64,000 nucleotides of DNA from the NCBI GenBank assembly GCA_004335835.1, contig RWJK01001328.1, positions 1-64,000 of the forward strand. The letters are read 5' to 3'. The position numbers and the translations under genes are program-made. This DNA is from Scenedesmus sp. ARA3 (Eukaryota; Chlorophyta; Chlorophyceae; Sphaeropleales; Scenedesmaceae). Below, in pieces: positions 36,049 to 52,727 of this stretch. Each line of letters begins with the position of its first letter. Positions within the stretch are counted from its first letter, which is position 1. Below the pieces are notes generated by a model that saw only the letters and a program-made list of their open reading frames with translations, had not been told where the DNA came from and did no database searches.

Positions 36049-37127
36049 TGGTTTGGTGCTTGAACTGGATGCGAGCACTGTGTATGACTGCACCTGTGTA
36101 GAAGAGGGACCATTTCAAGGGGAAGGCATTGGTGAGGGTGGGTGGGGGTTGGGGTGGAGGGGGAAGTGAACACCACACGGGATGTGTGTCATTCTCCCCG
36201 TATTAGTGGCCAATGATATTGCTGCCAGGGCTTTACTGGCAACATGTTGGTCATGGTGATGTCAGGCAACATGTGTGCAGAGCACAACATACTGATCTTC
36301 AACATGCGGTTTTGCTTGTTTGTGCCCAGGATAGGTGGCCAGGCCGGCAGCCTGTGCATCTTTCACTATGCTCATCTTGCGTGATCATTTTGTGTTCTGG
36401 CATTTAGTTCAAGTGGAGTCCTTAGTTGCTGCTTGGCATACATGTGCGCCAGTTCAGCTGTGTGGCTGTGTACTGATGCAAGCATGCTGCAGCTGATTTG
36501 AGTGGAGTGTAGGCAGTCCATGCTGCATCAAGCAGCCTTGGTGTACAGCAGCTGCAGCTCCCCATTCGTTTAAAGATAATGCAGTTAGTCTGAAGGAAGT
36601 CACATACATGATAAGCAACGACACTCCGTTGCAGTGCTGGTATGCACTGCTGGCACATCTGCAACTGTTATCAGTCATGAGCTACAGTCTGGCAAGCCGG
36701 GCTTAGCCCTGCGCAGATAGCGATCGCTCGACCCACCTGTCACGCCCGTCTCAGTAATAGTTCCAGGCATGGTGGCTTTAAAGGCGCGTTATGAGCTGCA
36801 GCCGACGAGATCAGAGTTGAGTATTGCTCTCGTTCGTCGCTGTACCGGGCCTGCGTTTTTGCACCCGGCACTGTGCAGACGCAGTACGAGTGTTTTATTG
36901 CCCCAATACATGGTTTAATCGTTTTTGCTAGCACTGCTTGTGGAGTCTTGGTCAGCACTTCAACTCGTCCTGCCAGTTCAAACAGTCGCTGGCAGCTCCT
37001 GGCCCTGCCATCAACAGTTGGAAAATGTTTGAGTCTAGTTTCATGGCAGCTGTGAACCGCAAATTGCCATCACAAGTGTAGCGAAAACAGGCTGGGAGCT
37101 GTGCCAGCTTGGTCATGGTACAGTGGC
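36049..37127. promoter_or_regulatory. Intergenic between coiled-coil gene and giant Ser/Ala-rich gene
   Basis: About 1.1 kb: 3' UTR of the upstream gene and promoter/leader of the next, both on the plus strand. No repeat arrays and no convincing ORF. An overlapping upstream ORF begins at 37115. Confidence 0.5.
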
Positions 37128-37162
37128 ATGAGCAGCACCATGCAGACTCTCTGCTGCATTAG
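37115..37162 (+). promoter_or_regulatory. Upstream ORF overlapping the giant gene's start
   Basis: An ATG at 37115 opens a 15-codon frame that ends at TAG 37160-37162 and overlaps the presumed start at 37128 in another frame. If in the leader, it would compete for scanning ribosomes. Alternatively it lies upstream of the transcription start. Confidence 0.4.
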
Positions 37163-40100
37163 ACCTGGCAGAACGCTATCCAACCACGACAGCTCCACAG
37201 GGAAATTCGATGGTCAGCCATCAGAGCAGCAGCAGTCAGACTCTGCAGTGCAGCAGGCAGATGCTGTGCCTCTTGACAATGATGGCCACTGCACAGCCAG
37301 CATCACATTCACCAAGAGCGAAAAGAAAGGAGGCAAAGCATGTGACGCCGGATGCAGCAGCAACATACAAGTCAAGCTGGTGAGGCCTGGCACATAACCT
37401 CAACGGCGTGCCAGCGTAATGCCAGGACCAAGGGCAGCAGCTGCTGTGCAGATAGCGGCGGCAGCAGAGCTACATGCTGTACTGCAGTTGAAGTTGCTGA
37501 GTTCCCCCTTGTACAACAAACACATTCAGTATCATGTGTGATTACTTGCAGGTTGTTGAGGAGCAGGGTGGCCAACCATGGGTGCGGTTGCTGCTGGCAT
37601 CAGCACCAGCTGCAGCAGCTGTTGCTCCTGCAAGTATATCTCCAGCCACTGACGCATGCCAGATGCAGCTCAGCAGCGCAGCACGCTGCCCCGATGAGGC
37701 AGCAGCAGAAGGTGCCACTGCATCAGCTGCTTCAGCCTTCACACAAGAGCAGCAGCTGCTAGGCGATGAGGTGAGTGCCGCTGCTCACTGGACCTTGTGC
37801 CTGCACCACAGCTTGCAGGAAAGCTATTCATCTGATCAAACCTGTATTTAACCAGCCTGCTGGTGTGCACAGCAGTGGCACTGCTGCAGGGATGTGCCAC
37901 AACAGCAGAACTTGTTTACTGGTGCATCTCGGACTATTGATGCTTTGCTGTGTTTGATCAACAGGTTCTGGCCTGCAACAACAGCAGTCAGTGCTGTGAG
38001 GACGTCAGCAGCAGCCTAATCCAGCAAGGATCGGGCCTGCAGGAAGCCACTCAGGGGAGTAGCAGTGGGCTCCTCAGTGCAGCGGATGCAGCGCAGCAAC
38101 AGTCGCACGATGCTGCAACCTTGCAGACAGGACGGGCAGCAGTAAATGCAGCAGCAGTGGCAGGCAGAGCTGACATACGGACATGTACAGTGTCAACACT
38201 CCAGCTGGCAAGCATAGCAGGCACTATGGCAGCACACCAGCAGATAGGGCAGCACACAAAAGCTGATGAGGGTGCAGAGGCGAAGCCAATAGCAGGCTCC
38301 CTTAAGCTAGCAGCTGCGCACTCAGTGGCTGAGCTCACACAATTGTTTGAAAGAAACAGCCGGGATGATGAAGCACAGCCACCAACATCACCAGCAGTAG
38401 CAGCAGTAGCAATAGTATCTGCTACAGGATCAACAGCCGAGGTTGATTCAGAAGCGCCCTCACCCGCTGCAGAGGCGCCGCAGCAGCAGGCAGCAGCTTG
38501 TGCAAGCCCAGCAGCCATAACCAACAACATAGAACCAGACTCAGGAGCACTGACAGCAGCAGACACTACAGCAGACGCAACAGAAGCTGCCATAGCGGCG
38601 CTAGAGCAGGAGCTAGCAGCAGTTGGTGGCGTTGCTGCAGAGCACTCCAGCAGCAGCTGCAACCACCGGCACAGCAGACTGGGGCACACTGAGGTGTGCA
38701 GCAGCAGGCGGTGCAGCTGCAGCAGTGACGCAAGTGCAAATGACGGACAGCCAGCTGCTGCAGCAGCAGCAGCAGAGGCAGTGCTTCCTGCAAACCGCAG
38801 CGAGCGCTGCGTGTGGGAGCGCATGCTGACAGCTTCCCGCCTGCAGCAGCTGCTGGACGAGAGCAGCGCAGCAGCGCTGCACAGCAGCAGGTCTGTGCGG
38901 CGACTGAGCTCAGAAGAGGACCCTGCCTGCTGTCCTGCAAGCTGCGGCTTGCAGGAAATGCTGGCTCATGCAGCAGCAGCAACAGCAGAGCACAGCAATG
39001 TCAGCAGGACGCTGCTGTTGCCCTCAGACGATGATGAGCTGCCTGGCAGTGGCACCTGTGCCTATGCAGATGTTGTGCTGCAACTTGAGGAGCAGCTGCT
39101 GCCTGCGCGTGAGCTGCCCGAGTCAGCTTCAAACTCATTCAGGCGCAGTGCAATTGTTGAGGCAGCAGGTGAAGCCTCAGGCGGGCAGTTGCTGGGTGAT
39201 GCCTGCAGCAGTGCCAGGCGCAGCGTCGGCAGCCCTGTCAGCATGCGGCGCAGGAGTACACACCACAGTGGGCAGCTGCCGAGCCTCTTAGAGGATGGTG
39301 CCAGCAGCAGCAGCATTGCAGGCAAGCCTCTGACTGGCAACACCAGCAGCAGCAGCGGTAAGCTGCACCTGACAGACCGGTTGCTTAGCCAGCTGGCAGA
39401 AGCTTCAGTTATGGCGCTGGCAGCACGGCAAGAGCAGCAGCAAGGCCGTGCTCTGGTTGCTGCAGGTAGCAGCAGGAGCAGCAGCGCAGGTGGTGGGCTG
39501 GCACAAGGTGCGGCAGGACACCGCCGGGGGTACAGTGCAGCAGCTGCTTTGGGTGATGGGGGCAGCAGCGGTAGCCGCAACAGCAGCGAAGCAGGCGCTG
39601 TAGTGAGACGACGGGGCCACAGCAGTGCAACTGATGCTGCTGTCGGGAGTTCACCCGAGCAGCTCACAGGCAGCAGCCACAGCGCCGCTGCAGCCGGCCT
39701 GCTTGGCAGCAGCAGCAGCAGCAGCAGCAGGCTGGAGTTGCGCAGGAGTGGCAGGACCAGCAGTGCCAGCAGCATCGGCGGTGGTAGCTTGGGCGGTGGC
39801 AGCGGGGACGTGCTGAGTGCTGCCAAGAAGGCAAGGCTCCTGCAGCAGGTTTCAGCGGCACTTGCGGCAGGCATCAGCATTGAAAGCCTGCTGCTGCAGT
39901 GCGCGGACTCTAATGTAAACAGCAACAGGGCGTTCACCAAGCAGATGCTAATGCAGCAGCAGGGGCTGGTCGGCACATGGACCACGCCACGCGGCTACAG
40001 CAGGGTGCATGGCAGTAGCTTGGGTGGCAGATCTGGCATAGGTTCCTGCAAGCTGAGTGCCGGCAACAGCAGCATCAAGCTACGAGGCGGCAGCAGCAGC

Positions 40101-43100
40101 GGCAGCTTAGGCAGGCATGGTAGCAGCAGTGGCCACGATGCGCCAGCAGCAGCAGCAGCATCTGTGCCGGCTGGTGTGAGGCTGGTGCACCTGCTGGATG
40201 ATGACAGCGAAGATGCAGGCTGGCAGCATCATGAGATGCCAGAGCCAGGTCAACACCACCAGCAGCAGCAGCAGCACCAGCAGCATGAGGCAGAAGAGTT
40301 GCCGTTACTTCTGCGGCAGCCGCTGCCGCAGCCAGAGCGAGCGTACGAGCCTGTGCTGAGGTGCTCTGTAGACCTGGCTGGTCTGCCACACCAACAGCAG
40401 CAGCAGCAACAGCAAGCGCCAGGGCTGGCAGGAGTTGCAGCACTGAACTCTTCTGTGGACCTCTCAGGTGGCCTGCAGCAGCAGCAGCAGCAGCCTGAAC
40501 CGGCTGCTGTGCTGCCGCCATGGCTGGCCTGGCATGGTGAGGAGGAGCAGTGGGAGACGCTCCGCATGCAGTGGCAGCGCCAGCAGCAGCTGCGGCAGCA
40601 GCAGCAGCCACTGCTGCAGGAAGGTGCGGGGCAAACCCCGGCACGCCATGACAGCAGCAGCAGCAGCAGCAGCGCCACATGGACCACTGTCAGCTGCTCG
40701 CGTAAAGCGCAGAGTGCAGGCGATGAGAGCAGGCTGGTGTCACCTGGCATGCAGGCACGGAAGGAGAGCAGCAGCGTGCTATTGTCTGGTCCTTACACGA
40801 GCTACACCAACGAGCTGTGTGCAAGGCGCAGTAGCAGCAGCAGCTCTGGTGCTAGTGACTGCATCACCATTGTTGTGGACAGCACGCACAGCACGCTGGC
40901 TGGTGGTGAGGCTGACAGAATGCAGCAGCAGCAGCAGCAGCTGTCAACGGCAGCAGCACACTGTAATGCAGAAGATGCAGTCAGTGATGCTCAAGCATGT
41001 GGCCAGGTCTACCAGCATGTCACAACCATTGTATGGCCTGACAGCAGCGCTGGTGCAGCTGCATCTGCATGTGATGCAGCAGCAGCAGCAGGTGTAGCGG
41101 CAGCACCCAGAGAACACACAGAGCTGGAAGGTGTTCAAGCACAACCAGCAGCTGCTGGGTCGGCTACACCTGTCAATGCAGCTGGCAGCACCACATCACC
41201 TGACGGCTCCCCAGCAGCGGCAGAAGCAGCAGGAAGCAGCAGGCGCAAGACCAGCAGTGCAAGCAACGCACGTCACACCAACCCTAGCAGCACCAAGCCC
41301 TGCTTACGCGCCAACGGCAGTCCCAGCAGCAGCACAAGCTATAGTGCGGCAGCCGCTGCCGCCGCTGCTGCTGCTGCTGCAGCCGCTGCCGCTAGCCCTC
41401 CCGGGCCATGGCGCCTCTCCACACGCGTGCATTACTGCCCGGCATGCAACCCAAACGGCGTGTGCGGCGAGGCTGGTACTGCCAGGTGGTCCTCACGCAG
41501 CTCCTCAGCATATAGCATCACTGCTATCGGAAGCCCCATCAGGGCACGCAGCGGGTCGGCTTGCCTGGCAGCATCGCCAGCAGCTGCCAGCAGCTGGCAG
41601 GAGGCACTGGATGAAGCGGCAGCAGCAGTGGTGCAAGCAGCAGAGGCGGCTGCAAGTGCGGGTGCTGCAGATGCAGCGCACTGCAGGGCGAGTGGCTCAG
41701 GCCTGGTGGCAGGGCATCAGAGCATCTTGCCGCAGCGGGCTGTGTCAGTGCCAGTGCCTGGCTGCTGCTGCCCAGGCAGCAGCAGTAGCGTCGCTGCGAG
41801 GGCACCTCAGGCCGTGTATGCAGCTGCTGCTAGCTCAAAAGCAGCAGCTGCTGCTGTGGCTGCTGCGGCTGCGGCTGGCGTGAGCAAACATACAGTAGGC
41901 CAGCAGGCAGTACACAAAACGGCACAGCTGTGCAGCTGCAGCACCCAAGGTGATACTTCAGCTAACGAACAGCAGCAGCAGCGGCAGCAGCAGCAGCAGG
42001 AGCAGCCTGGGGAGTGTGGCGCTGTTTCGGCAGTGCAGCAACACCGCAGCAGCGCCCTAGCAGACACACTGCTTGGTGCTGCAGCACCTGGGCATATGCA
42101 TGCTGCCGCCAGCGCAGCCGCATTATCGCTTGAAGTGCCGGCAGAAGATGATCTTGCTGGCGTCCATGCTGACATCGCATACGAGCATGTGGCTGCAGAA
42201 CACGCAGGGTGCAACAGCCGGGATGCGAACCCTGCACCTTGCATGTACAGGCACAAGCCACCCACATTGCCAGGCATGGACAAGGCACGTGCTGCAGCAG
42301 CAGCAGCAGCCAGCGCAGCACAAGGCACTAGCGGCAATGGCAGCAGCAGCAGCAGCAGGCCATCAACACCAGAGTGGCGTCCGGCAGGCTCTGCTCCAAG
42401 TTCACCTCGAGACAGCAAAGGACTGACAAACAGTGCCAGTGCAAACGGCAGAGCCAGCAGTCCTGTCGGTCTGTCAGCAGCAGCAGCAGCAGCAGCAGCA
42501 AAGTGCAGGGACAAGCCCAGTGCAGCGAGGCAGCTGGGGAGCCCCAAGAAGCAGCAGCAGTGGAACAGCAGCCCTAGCAAGGCCCCGCCTGCAGCAGCAG
42601 CAGCAGCAGCAGCACCTGGGCAGCTGAGATGCAGCAGCACTTACGGCGCTGGGTCAAGCACCAAGGCTGCTGCAAAGCGCGCTGGTGTGGTCTGCAGCAG
42701 CAGCAACGGCGGGCGCATTACTGCTGCACGCAGCAACACAGCTACGCTGCCAGCCAGCAGCAGCAAGGCAGCAGCAAGCTTGGCTGGTGCTGCTGTGGCT
42801 GCACGCAACAGCAGCAGCAGCAGCGGGCGGCGCAGCCTCAGCCCGTCACCCATGCCTGCTTGCTCTGCTGACCTGTCAGCAGCAGCGATGACTGATGTAC
42901 CGCTGGCGAGGCGCTTTGGCCCAGGCAAGCAGCTGCTGATCAGCCCCAGCAGCAGCAGGGGTGGCAGCAGCGAGGCAGGTGGCAGCACCCAGGCTGAGCA
43001 GCATGACCCCAGGGCAGTTGCTGGAGCTGCAGTAGAGCAGCACAGTGACCCAGTGACACTGACACTGCCCAGGACCAGCACTGCTGCTGCTGCTGCTGCT

Positions 43101-45051
43101 GTGCTGCTAGAGCCACAGCAGCAGCAGCGGGGTAGCAGGCTCAATGCAGGCTCTCCTACAAAAGCAGCAGCAATCAACATTACGGCTTCCCCGCACCGTA
43201 GTGTAAATGGTGCAGCCGCTAGCAGCACTACACCCAGCAGCAGCAGCAAGGCAGGCACTGCTGCAGCGGCAGCAGCAGTAGCAGCAGGTGGCACAGGGAG
43301 GGTGAGCCCTACTGTCATTGGCCGCAGCAAGATGGCTTCACCCAAGGGCTGGGTGAGCAACTTTGCAAGCAGCAGCAGCAGCGGCAGCGGCTGTGCTCGC
43401 AGCAGCCGGGATGGTGCCCGCAGCCCACTGTCCTCAGCTGATGGTGGCGGAGGCGGCAGCGGCAGCAGTGGCGGCTGCGGCAGCAGCAGCAGCAGGGTGC
43501 GACCGAGGGCAAGCAGTTTGTCGCCTATCAGGGCGCCCAAGGGTGCAGGTACAGCCACGGCAACTGCTGCTGCTGGGGTGGCAGCACAAGGCAGGAGCCC
43601 CGCGGCTGGCACACGCACTGGCAGGCCTGCTACAGCTAATGCAGCTTCAAATGCAGGTACAGCAGCAGCAGCAGCAGCAGGTTTAGCAGGCGGTGCCGGC
43701 ATGTCAGGGGCGAGGCGCAGGGCCAGCAGCAGCTCCCCGATCAGGCGTGGCAGCTCCTGCAGTGCTGATGCAGAGGCGCATGTATCACATACAGCCTCCA
43801 CACGCACTGTGGCAGGCGGCAGGTGTGGCAGCAGTGCAGCAGCTGCTGGTGCTGCTGGTAGGCATAGCGGCGGCAGCGCTGCTGCAGCTGCCAGCAGCGC
43901 TCTGCTGCATGCCAGCCACTGCAATGATGTGGCTATCGCCGGAGTTGCAACACACCTCCTGCATGTCAGTAGTGTTAGCCAGGTCAAGTCAGCTGCGCCT
44001 GACGGACACAGCACTGGCTGGCTGCTGCATCACCTTGCTGCTGAGTCAGGGACAGCTGCTCAGCAACAGCAGCAGCAGAGTGAGCACGTCTGTGATGCTG
44101 TTGAAGCACACTTGCCCTGGGCAGCAGCAGCGCCGCCCGGCACACCAGCAGCAGCAGCAGCAGCAGCAGCAGGCTGTGCCAGCCACGGCGCCAAGCAGCC
44201 GTCGCCTCGTGTCACTTTCCATGATGACACCTCACTCGGCATCTTGAGCATCCCTAGCCCTAGCCTGGCAGCCCTGCAGGCACATCACAATGATGACAGC
44301 ACAGCAGAACCCGGACGGCTGCTGCATAGCTGCCCGGCAGTGCCCCGCAACTTACTCCAGTGCGACGCAATGTGGGCTGGTAGTGCAAGCGGCTACGAGA
44401 CTGCTGCTGCTGCCGCCAGGGACCCTGCGCTGGGACGTGCCGGCAGCAGCAACGGTGTGGTGGCTGCAGGTGCTGTGGCGGACGGCCTAACTGGCATCCT
44501 GGTGCTGGTGAAGCAGCTGCAGGGCAACCTGGCTGGGCTAGAGAGTGATATGCAGCAGCTGCATGGCGTGCTGCATCGGCCTGCTGGCAGCAACGCCACA
44601 GACGGCAGCAGCAGCAGCAGCAGTTTGATAGGCCAGCGCAGGGGCTCTGCTCCGTCTGAGCTGTTGAGTGAGTGTGATGCTAGTGCTGCCGGCAGCGTGC
44701 GTGGCGGCGGCAGCAGCATGCACAGCAGGAGCGGCACGGTCACAGCAGAGATGTCAGCAGCTTGGTGTGGCAAGGTGTGTGGGGGTGAGGTGAGTGGTGG
44801 CAGCGAGCCTGTTACCCCTTTGACGCCCCCTCTGGCTGCTGCTGCTGCTGCTGCTGCTGCTGGGAGTTGTGCTGGGCCTGTAGCAGCAGCAGCAGTAGCC
44901 AACGCTGGCTGGGTAGGCAGCAGCAGCAGCGCCGGTGCGGTGTGTGCTGGGCGCAGCGCAGCTGATGTTGAGGCATGGGTGGGCAGTCAGCTGGGGGTGG
45001 CGTGCAGGCTGCAGCGTGAGGGCAGCATCACCGCGGGTGGTGCGCCGCTGC

Positions 45052-45082
<31 letters not shown>

Positions 45083-45167
45083 GGATCAGGTGGCGTCGTT
45101 CCAGATTGCGGAGCTCAGCACAGATGAGGAGGAGTGCTCTGTTGTGGAGGAAGAGGCGGAGCAGTAA
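37128..45167 (+). CDS. Giant Ser/Ala/Gln-rich low-complexity protein, 2557 aa
   Basis: Exons 37128-37379, 37552-37770 and 37965-45167, all phase 0; 2558 codons with stop. The third exon alone is 7.2 kb without an intron, unlike every other gene here. Composition is dominated by Ser, Ala, Gly and Gln with runs of Ala (16 near 41345-41395) and Gln; runs are encoded by CAG/AGC/GCA frames of the same repeat. Conserved-looking islands are basic Ser-Pro motifs: RRSLSPSPMP, RASSLSPIRAPKG, RRRASSSSPIRRG and ASPKGWVSNF, possible phosphorylation or microtubule-type sites. Near the C-terminus, LTGILVLVKQLQGNLAGL forms a short helix or coiled coil, then an acidic tail, STDEEECSVVEEEAEQ. No catalytic domain is seen. 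Most likely a largely disordered scaffold. The two small first exons are less certain than the large one. Confidence 0.75.
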
Positions 45168-47340
45168 TCTTTGGCAGAAGCATATTATTTAGGGCTGGGG
45201 TGATGGGGTCCGCGCAGGGTCATTGCTACAAAAGAGGGTGTAGGCTGAAGGGGTGACAGGGCAGTGAGGCTATAGCCTGCGGAGGCTATAGCCTGCGGGT
45301 GTGACGCCTGCTGCTGCTGCTGCTGTCCTAGTGGCTTGATTGCTTGAGCAGTTGGCTCCCCACTTGCTGTGGACGGGTCAGTCGTGACAGCGGTGGGTTC
45401 AAGGGCTCGGGAATTGCCCACATCACAGACTGCTACACATGGACAGCAGAAGTTCAATCGGAGTCATCTGCTTCAGCATGGCTTGCTGGCGTGTGGCTGG
45501 GTCTGTGGTGTGCTGGGATAAGCCTGTGGAGGTTTTGTGTTGGATGGGCTACTTGGACTTCGGGTGGCGCTGGCCAGGACATGCCTGGTGTGTGGGTTGC
45601 TGCCTGAGGCAGGTTTGGCTGGGTGGTAAGTGTGTTTTATTAGGTGTGATGTATGTGCCACCAAAGCTGTGTCATCGTCAAGCGTGGCTTACACGCTGCG
45701 CCTGGCTAAGCGGGTAAGCCTGCGTGTGGCAGGAGGCAATGCTATGAGGCGTCTGTGCCAGCGAGGGTGGGTGTAGGTGTTTCATTGAGCGAGGACCTGT
45801 GGGTGGGTGTGAACCATGTCTTTCATTGCATGTTCTCATAGGGAGCTGCCCGATAACCTTTTGAGGACACAAAACACCAGCGAGAGGCGTGGTTGATGTG
45901 CTGTGTGTGTTGTGCACTGTCGTGTTTTGGCGTTGTCAGGCCTGTCTAGGTGCAGCCCTTGCAGCTCCTAGCTGCAGCAGCTGCATGGTGACTGCTGCAG
46001 AGGGTGTATGGTGCATTCGTTTTGCCGCGCACCAACTCAGCAGTAAGTTCAGGCTGGTGCTGTGCTATTGGACAGCACGCCTTGGTGGGTGAGGGCATTC
46101 AGCAGATGTTCCTGCAAGCAAGTGTGTTAAGACTGTGATAGTAAGCAGGTGCGAGGAAACAGAGTAGCAGCTGTAGCAGGTGCTTCTACATGCGGGGCTT
46201 GCGGGGGTAGGGGCAGGACAAACCATGGTCAGCGGTGTTATGGGCTCCTGCTAGTCGTGCGTTAGTATTGGGAACTGTGTGTATGCCTGAGGGGGCGAGG
46301 CAGTTCTCTCCTGTTGATTGGCGTAAGATGGTGTGCCTGGCAAACTGGGCCTAGGCATGTGCTGCAACCTGGTGTATGTTGCTCACAGTTGCTGTTAAAA
46401 CACCCGCAACTGTGTTCGTATGGCATGCACGTACATGAGGTGGTGTGTACGGGAGTTGTGACAGTTTGTGGAAAGACAGGTGCAGCTCTGACTGTTGGCG
46501 GGAGCTGCAGACAGCGCAGTCAGGGCAGGGTTTGTAGCCTGCTGCATGCAGAGCATTGATCCATGCCTTTAGTTGCAAGTGTCGGCATGCTTGCTGTTAT
46601 AAAGCGTTGACGGCAGTTATATCACAACAGGTTGTACCAGATGGCGTGAGGTTGAGCGCCTGAAACTGCGTGGTATGCCTGGCAAACAACTTCAAGATGA
46701 GCACCTGCAGCCACAGCGCAGCGTCTCTTGTTTGCGGTTGCCTGTGTAGTGATGTATTTGTGTGAGTTGTTTTACATGTCAGACTTGACAGCTCCAGTGT
46801 GTTGTGATTCATTGCAGAGTTCCTGTGTGTTGCAGCAGCGTTGATTGCTTCAAACTTCATCTGCATCCATCACTTGTGATCTGAATCAAGCCGGTGTGGC
46901 TGATACTTGTGCGCCCCATACTTGTGTAGCAGCAGCCATATCACAGACAGCAACAGGCAGGGTAGCCAGGCAGGTGTTGGAACCTAGGCAAGGATGCAGG
47001 TGTGGTGTTGGTTGTTAGAGTATCATTTGCAATGTCATTGGTGTCACCCGCTCAGCATGCGCAGGTATCTGCGCCAGTCGGTATCAGGACTTCAGTCGCA
47101 TGTGACCGTGACATGCAGTGAGTGGGCAGCAGATGTAGTGGTTGCCCAATGAGTCTGTGATAGGCTCAACAACGGGCTGTGTTCTCGTCGTGTAACACAC
47201 AAATCGTGATGAGGTGCTTCAGAGCGGCTTTGTGGGGGCTGTGGGCAGTCAGCAGCAGCAGATGAGCACTGCAGCACATTGGGGGTACATGTGATGACCT
47301 TGGGATGATCCAATTACTGGTTACAAGTGAAACTGCTGCT
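45168..47340 (+). other. T/G-rich 3' region of the giant gene
   Basis: About 2.2 kb with strong T+G excess on the plus strand and no coding signal. A TGTAA at 47191-47195 is the likely poly(A) element. Near the start, 45268-45299 has two copies of the palindrome GGCTATAGCC. A 3' UTR of this size is long but resembles the region after the sulfotransferase. Confidence 0.45.
47191..47195 (+). terminator. TGTAA poly(A) signal candidate of the giant gene
   Basis: TGTAA in the plus-strand T/G-rich region; composition turns balanced and then A/C-rich shortly after, as expected at the end of a transcript. Confidence 0.4.
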
Positions 47341-48044
47341 GACCAGCTGAGCTGTCACCCACAGGGCATGACATGTTGGGGCGGGGGTACAGACAGCTCT
47401 TTGAATCCAGCTTCACGATTTTGCCCATCCGTCAGACCGCTGTTGTCACTCAATGACTACAAATACTTCCATTCAGCCCCGCAATTACTTTGCTGTTTCA
47501 CTGCTGAACAATGCACAGCAGGTTACACGAGGAACATAATATCCTGCTGGTATCCCAGCTGGTAAAACCAACAGCAACCACAGCAATGAGCACTCAGCCT
47601 GAGCAATATGCAACCGGGCAAGAAAGCACAATCCAACTAACACTGTACACATCCCACCAATAACAATACAAGCATGAACTCAGATTTGCCGACAGCCGCC
47701 TGCAATACCCCCACCAGCTATGCAATTATTGCAACACTCCCGCTTCATGCGATCACCAATTCAAATGCATCAAACTATATACTTCAAATGCACCATAATG
47801 CCTCACCAATCACAATCATTTGTTGAGAAACACAGCTCACACAGCCCATGCAAATCTCCCTCAAGTGTGGCTGCATTGCAGACACCCTATGCGCTGTCAG
47901 CTGCATCACCCAATGCAGGCCACAGGCAAGCAACACCCCCTTGCCTTGTTACATTACACGTGGTTAGTCGCCCGCTTGCATGCAACCTTGCGCAATCGCT
48001 CACTCAGCACACGTGCGCATGCCGCTCACAAGTTGTGTGCAGCC

Positions 48045-48049
48045 TTACA
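48045..48049 (-). terminator. TGTAA poly(A) signal candidate of the OYE gene
   Basis: First minus-strand TGTAA after the stop at 48223-48225, about 175 nt downstream. Confidence 0.45.
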
Positions 48050-48103
48050 CTCCCTTCAACATAGCATAAATAGCCTCCATCCTCCCAACAGTAACAGCAG
48101 CAG

Positions 48104-48142
48104 GCTCACTCCTCCAGGAAGGGGTAGTCAATGTCCCCCTCC
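48104..48142 (-). repeat. Copy of the OYE last-exon 3' end including the stop codon
   Basis: The 39 bp at 48104-48142 match 48222-48260 at all but about three positions. The copy encodes DIDYPFLEE and the same TGA, against YIDYPFLEE at the real terminus. It lies 118 bp downstream of the true stop. Confidence 0.9.
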
Positions 48143-48222
48143 TGAAGTAACAACAGCAGCCGCAACCACTCTGGATATGACATCAACAGCGTCCCCCGTC
48201 CTGCAAGATAGCAGCAGCGCCC

Positions 48223-52727
<4,505 letters not shown>

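Larger units (their letters stand above)
47341..48222 (-). other. 3' region of the Old Yellow Enzyme gene
   Basis: The plus strand becomes A/C-rich (T/G-rich on the minus strand), mirroring the skew to the left. Minus-strand TGTAA copies are at 48045-48049 and 47949-47958. It contains a duplicated end of the last coding exon at 48104-48142. An 86-codon ORF at 47306-47565 (+) overlaps its left end but has no support. Confidence 0.45.

Noticed and set aside
39062..39985. 307-codon antisense ORF in the giant exon
   Set aside because: Leu/Ser-rich antisense shadow with no splice or start context.
41131..41883. 250-codon plus-strand ORF inside the giant exon
   Set aside because: Out-of-frame shadow of the 2401-codon frame; repeat-driven composition only.
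42641..44014. 457-codon antisense ORF opposite the giant Ser/Ala-rich exon
   Set aside because: It is a by-product of CTG/GCT repeats, which lack stops in most frames; its translation is Leu/Ala runs without domain features, and the sense frame is far longer.
47306..47565. 86-codon ORF from an ATG between the convergent 3' regions
   Set aside because: No family, splice context or expression sign; located where two 3' UTRs meet.
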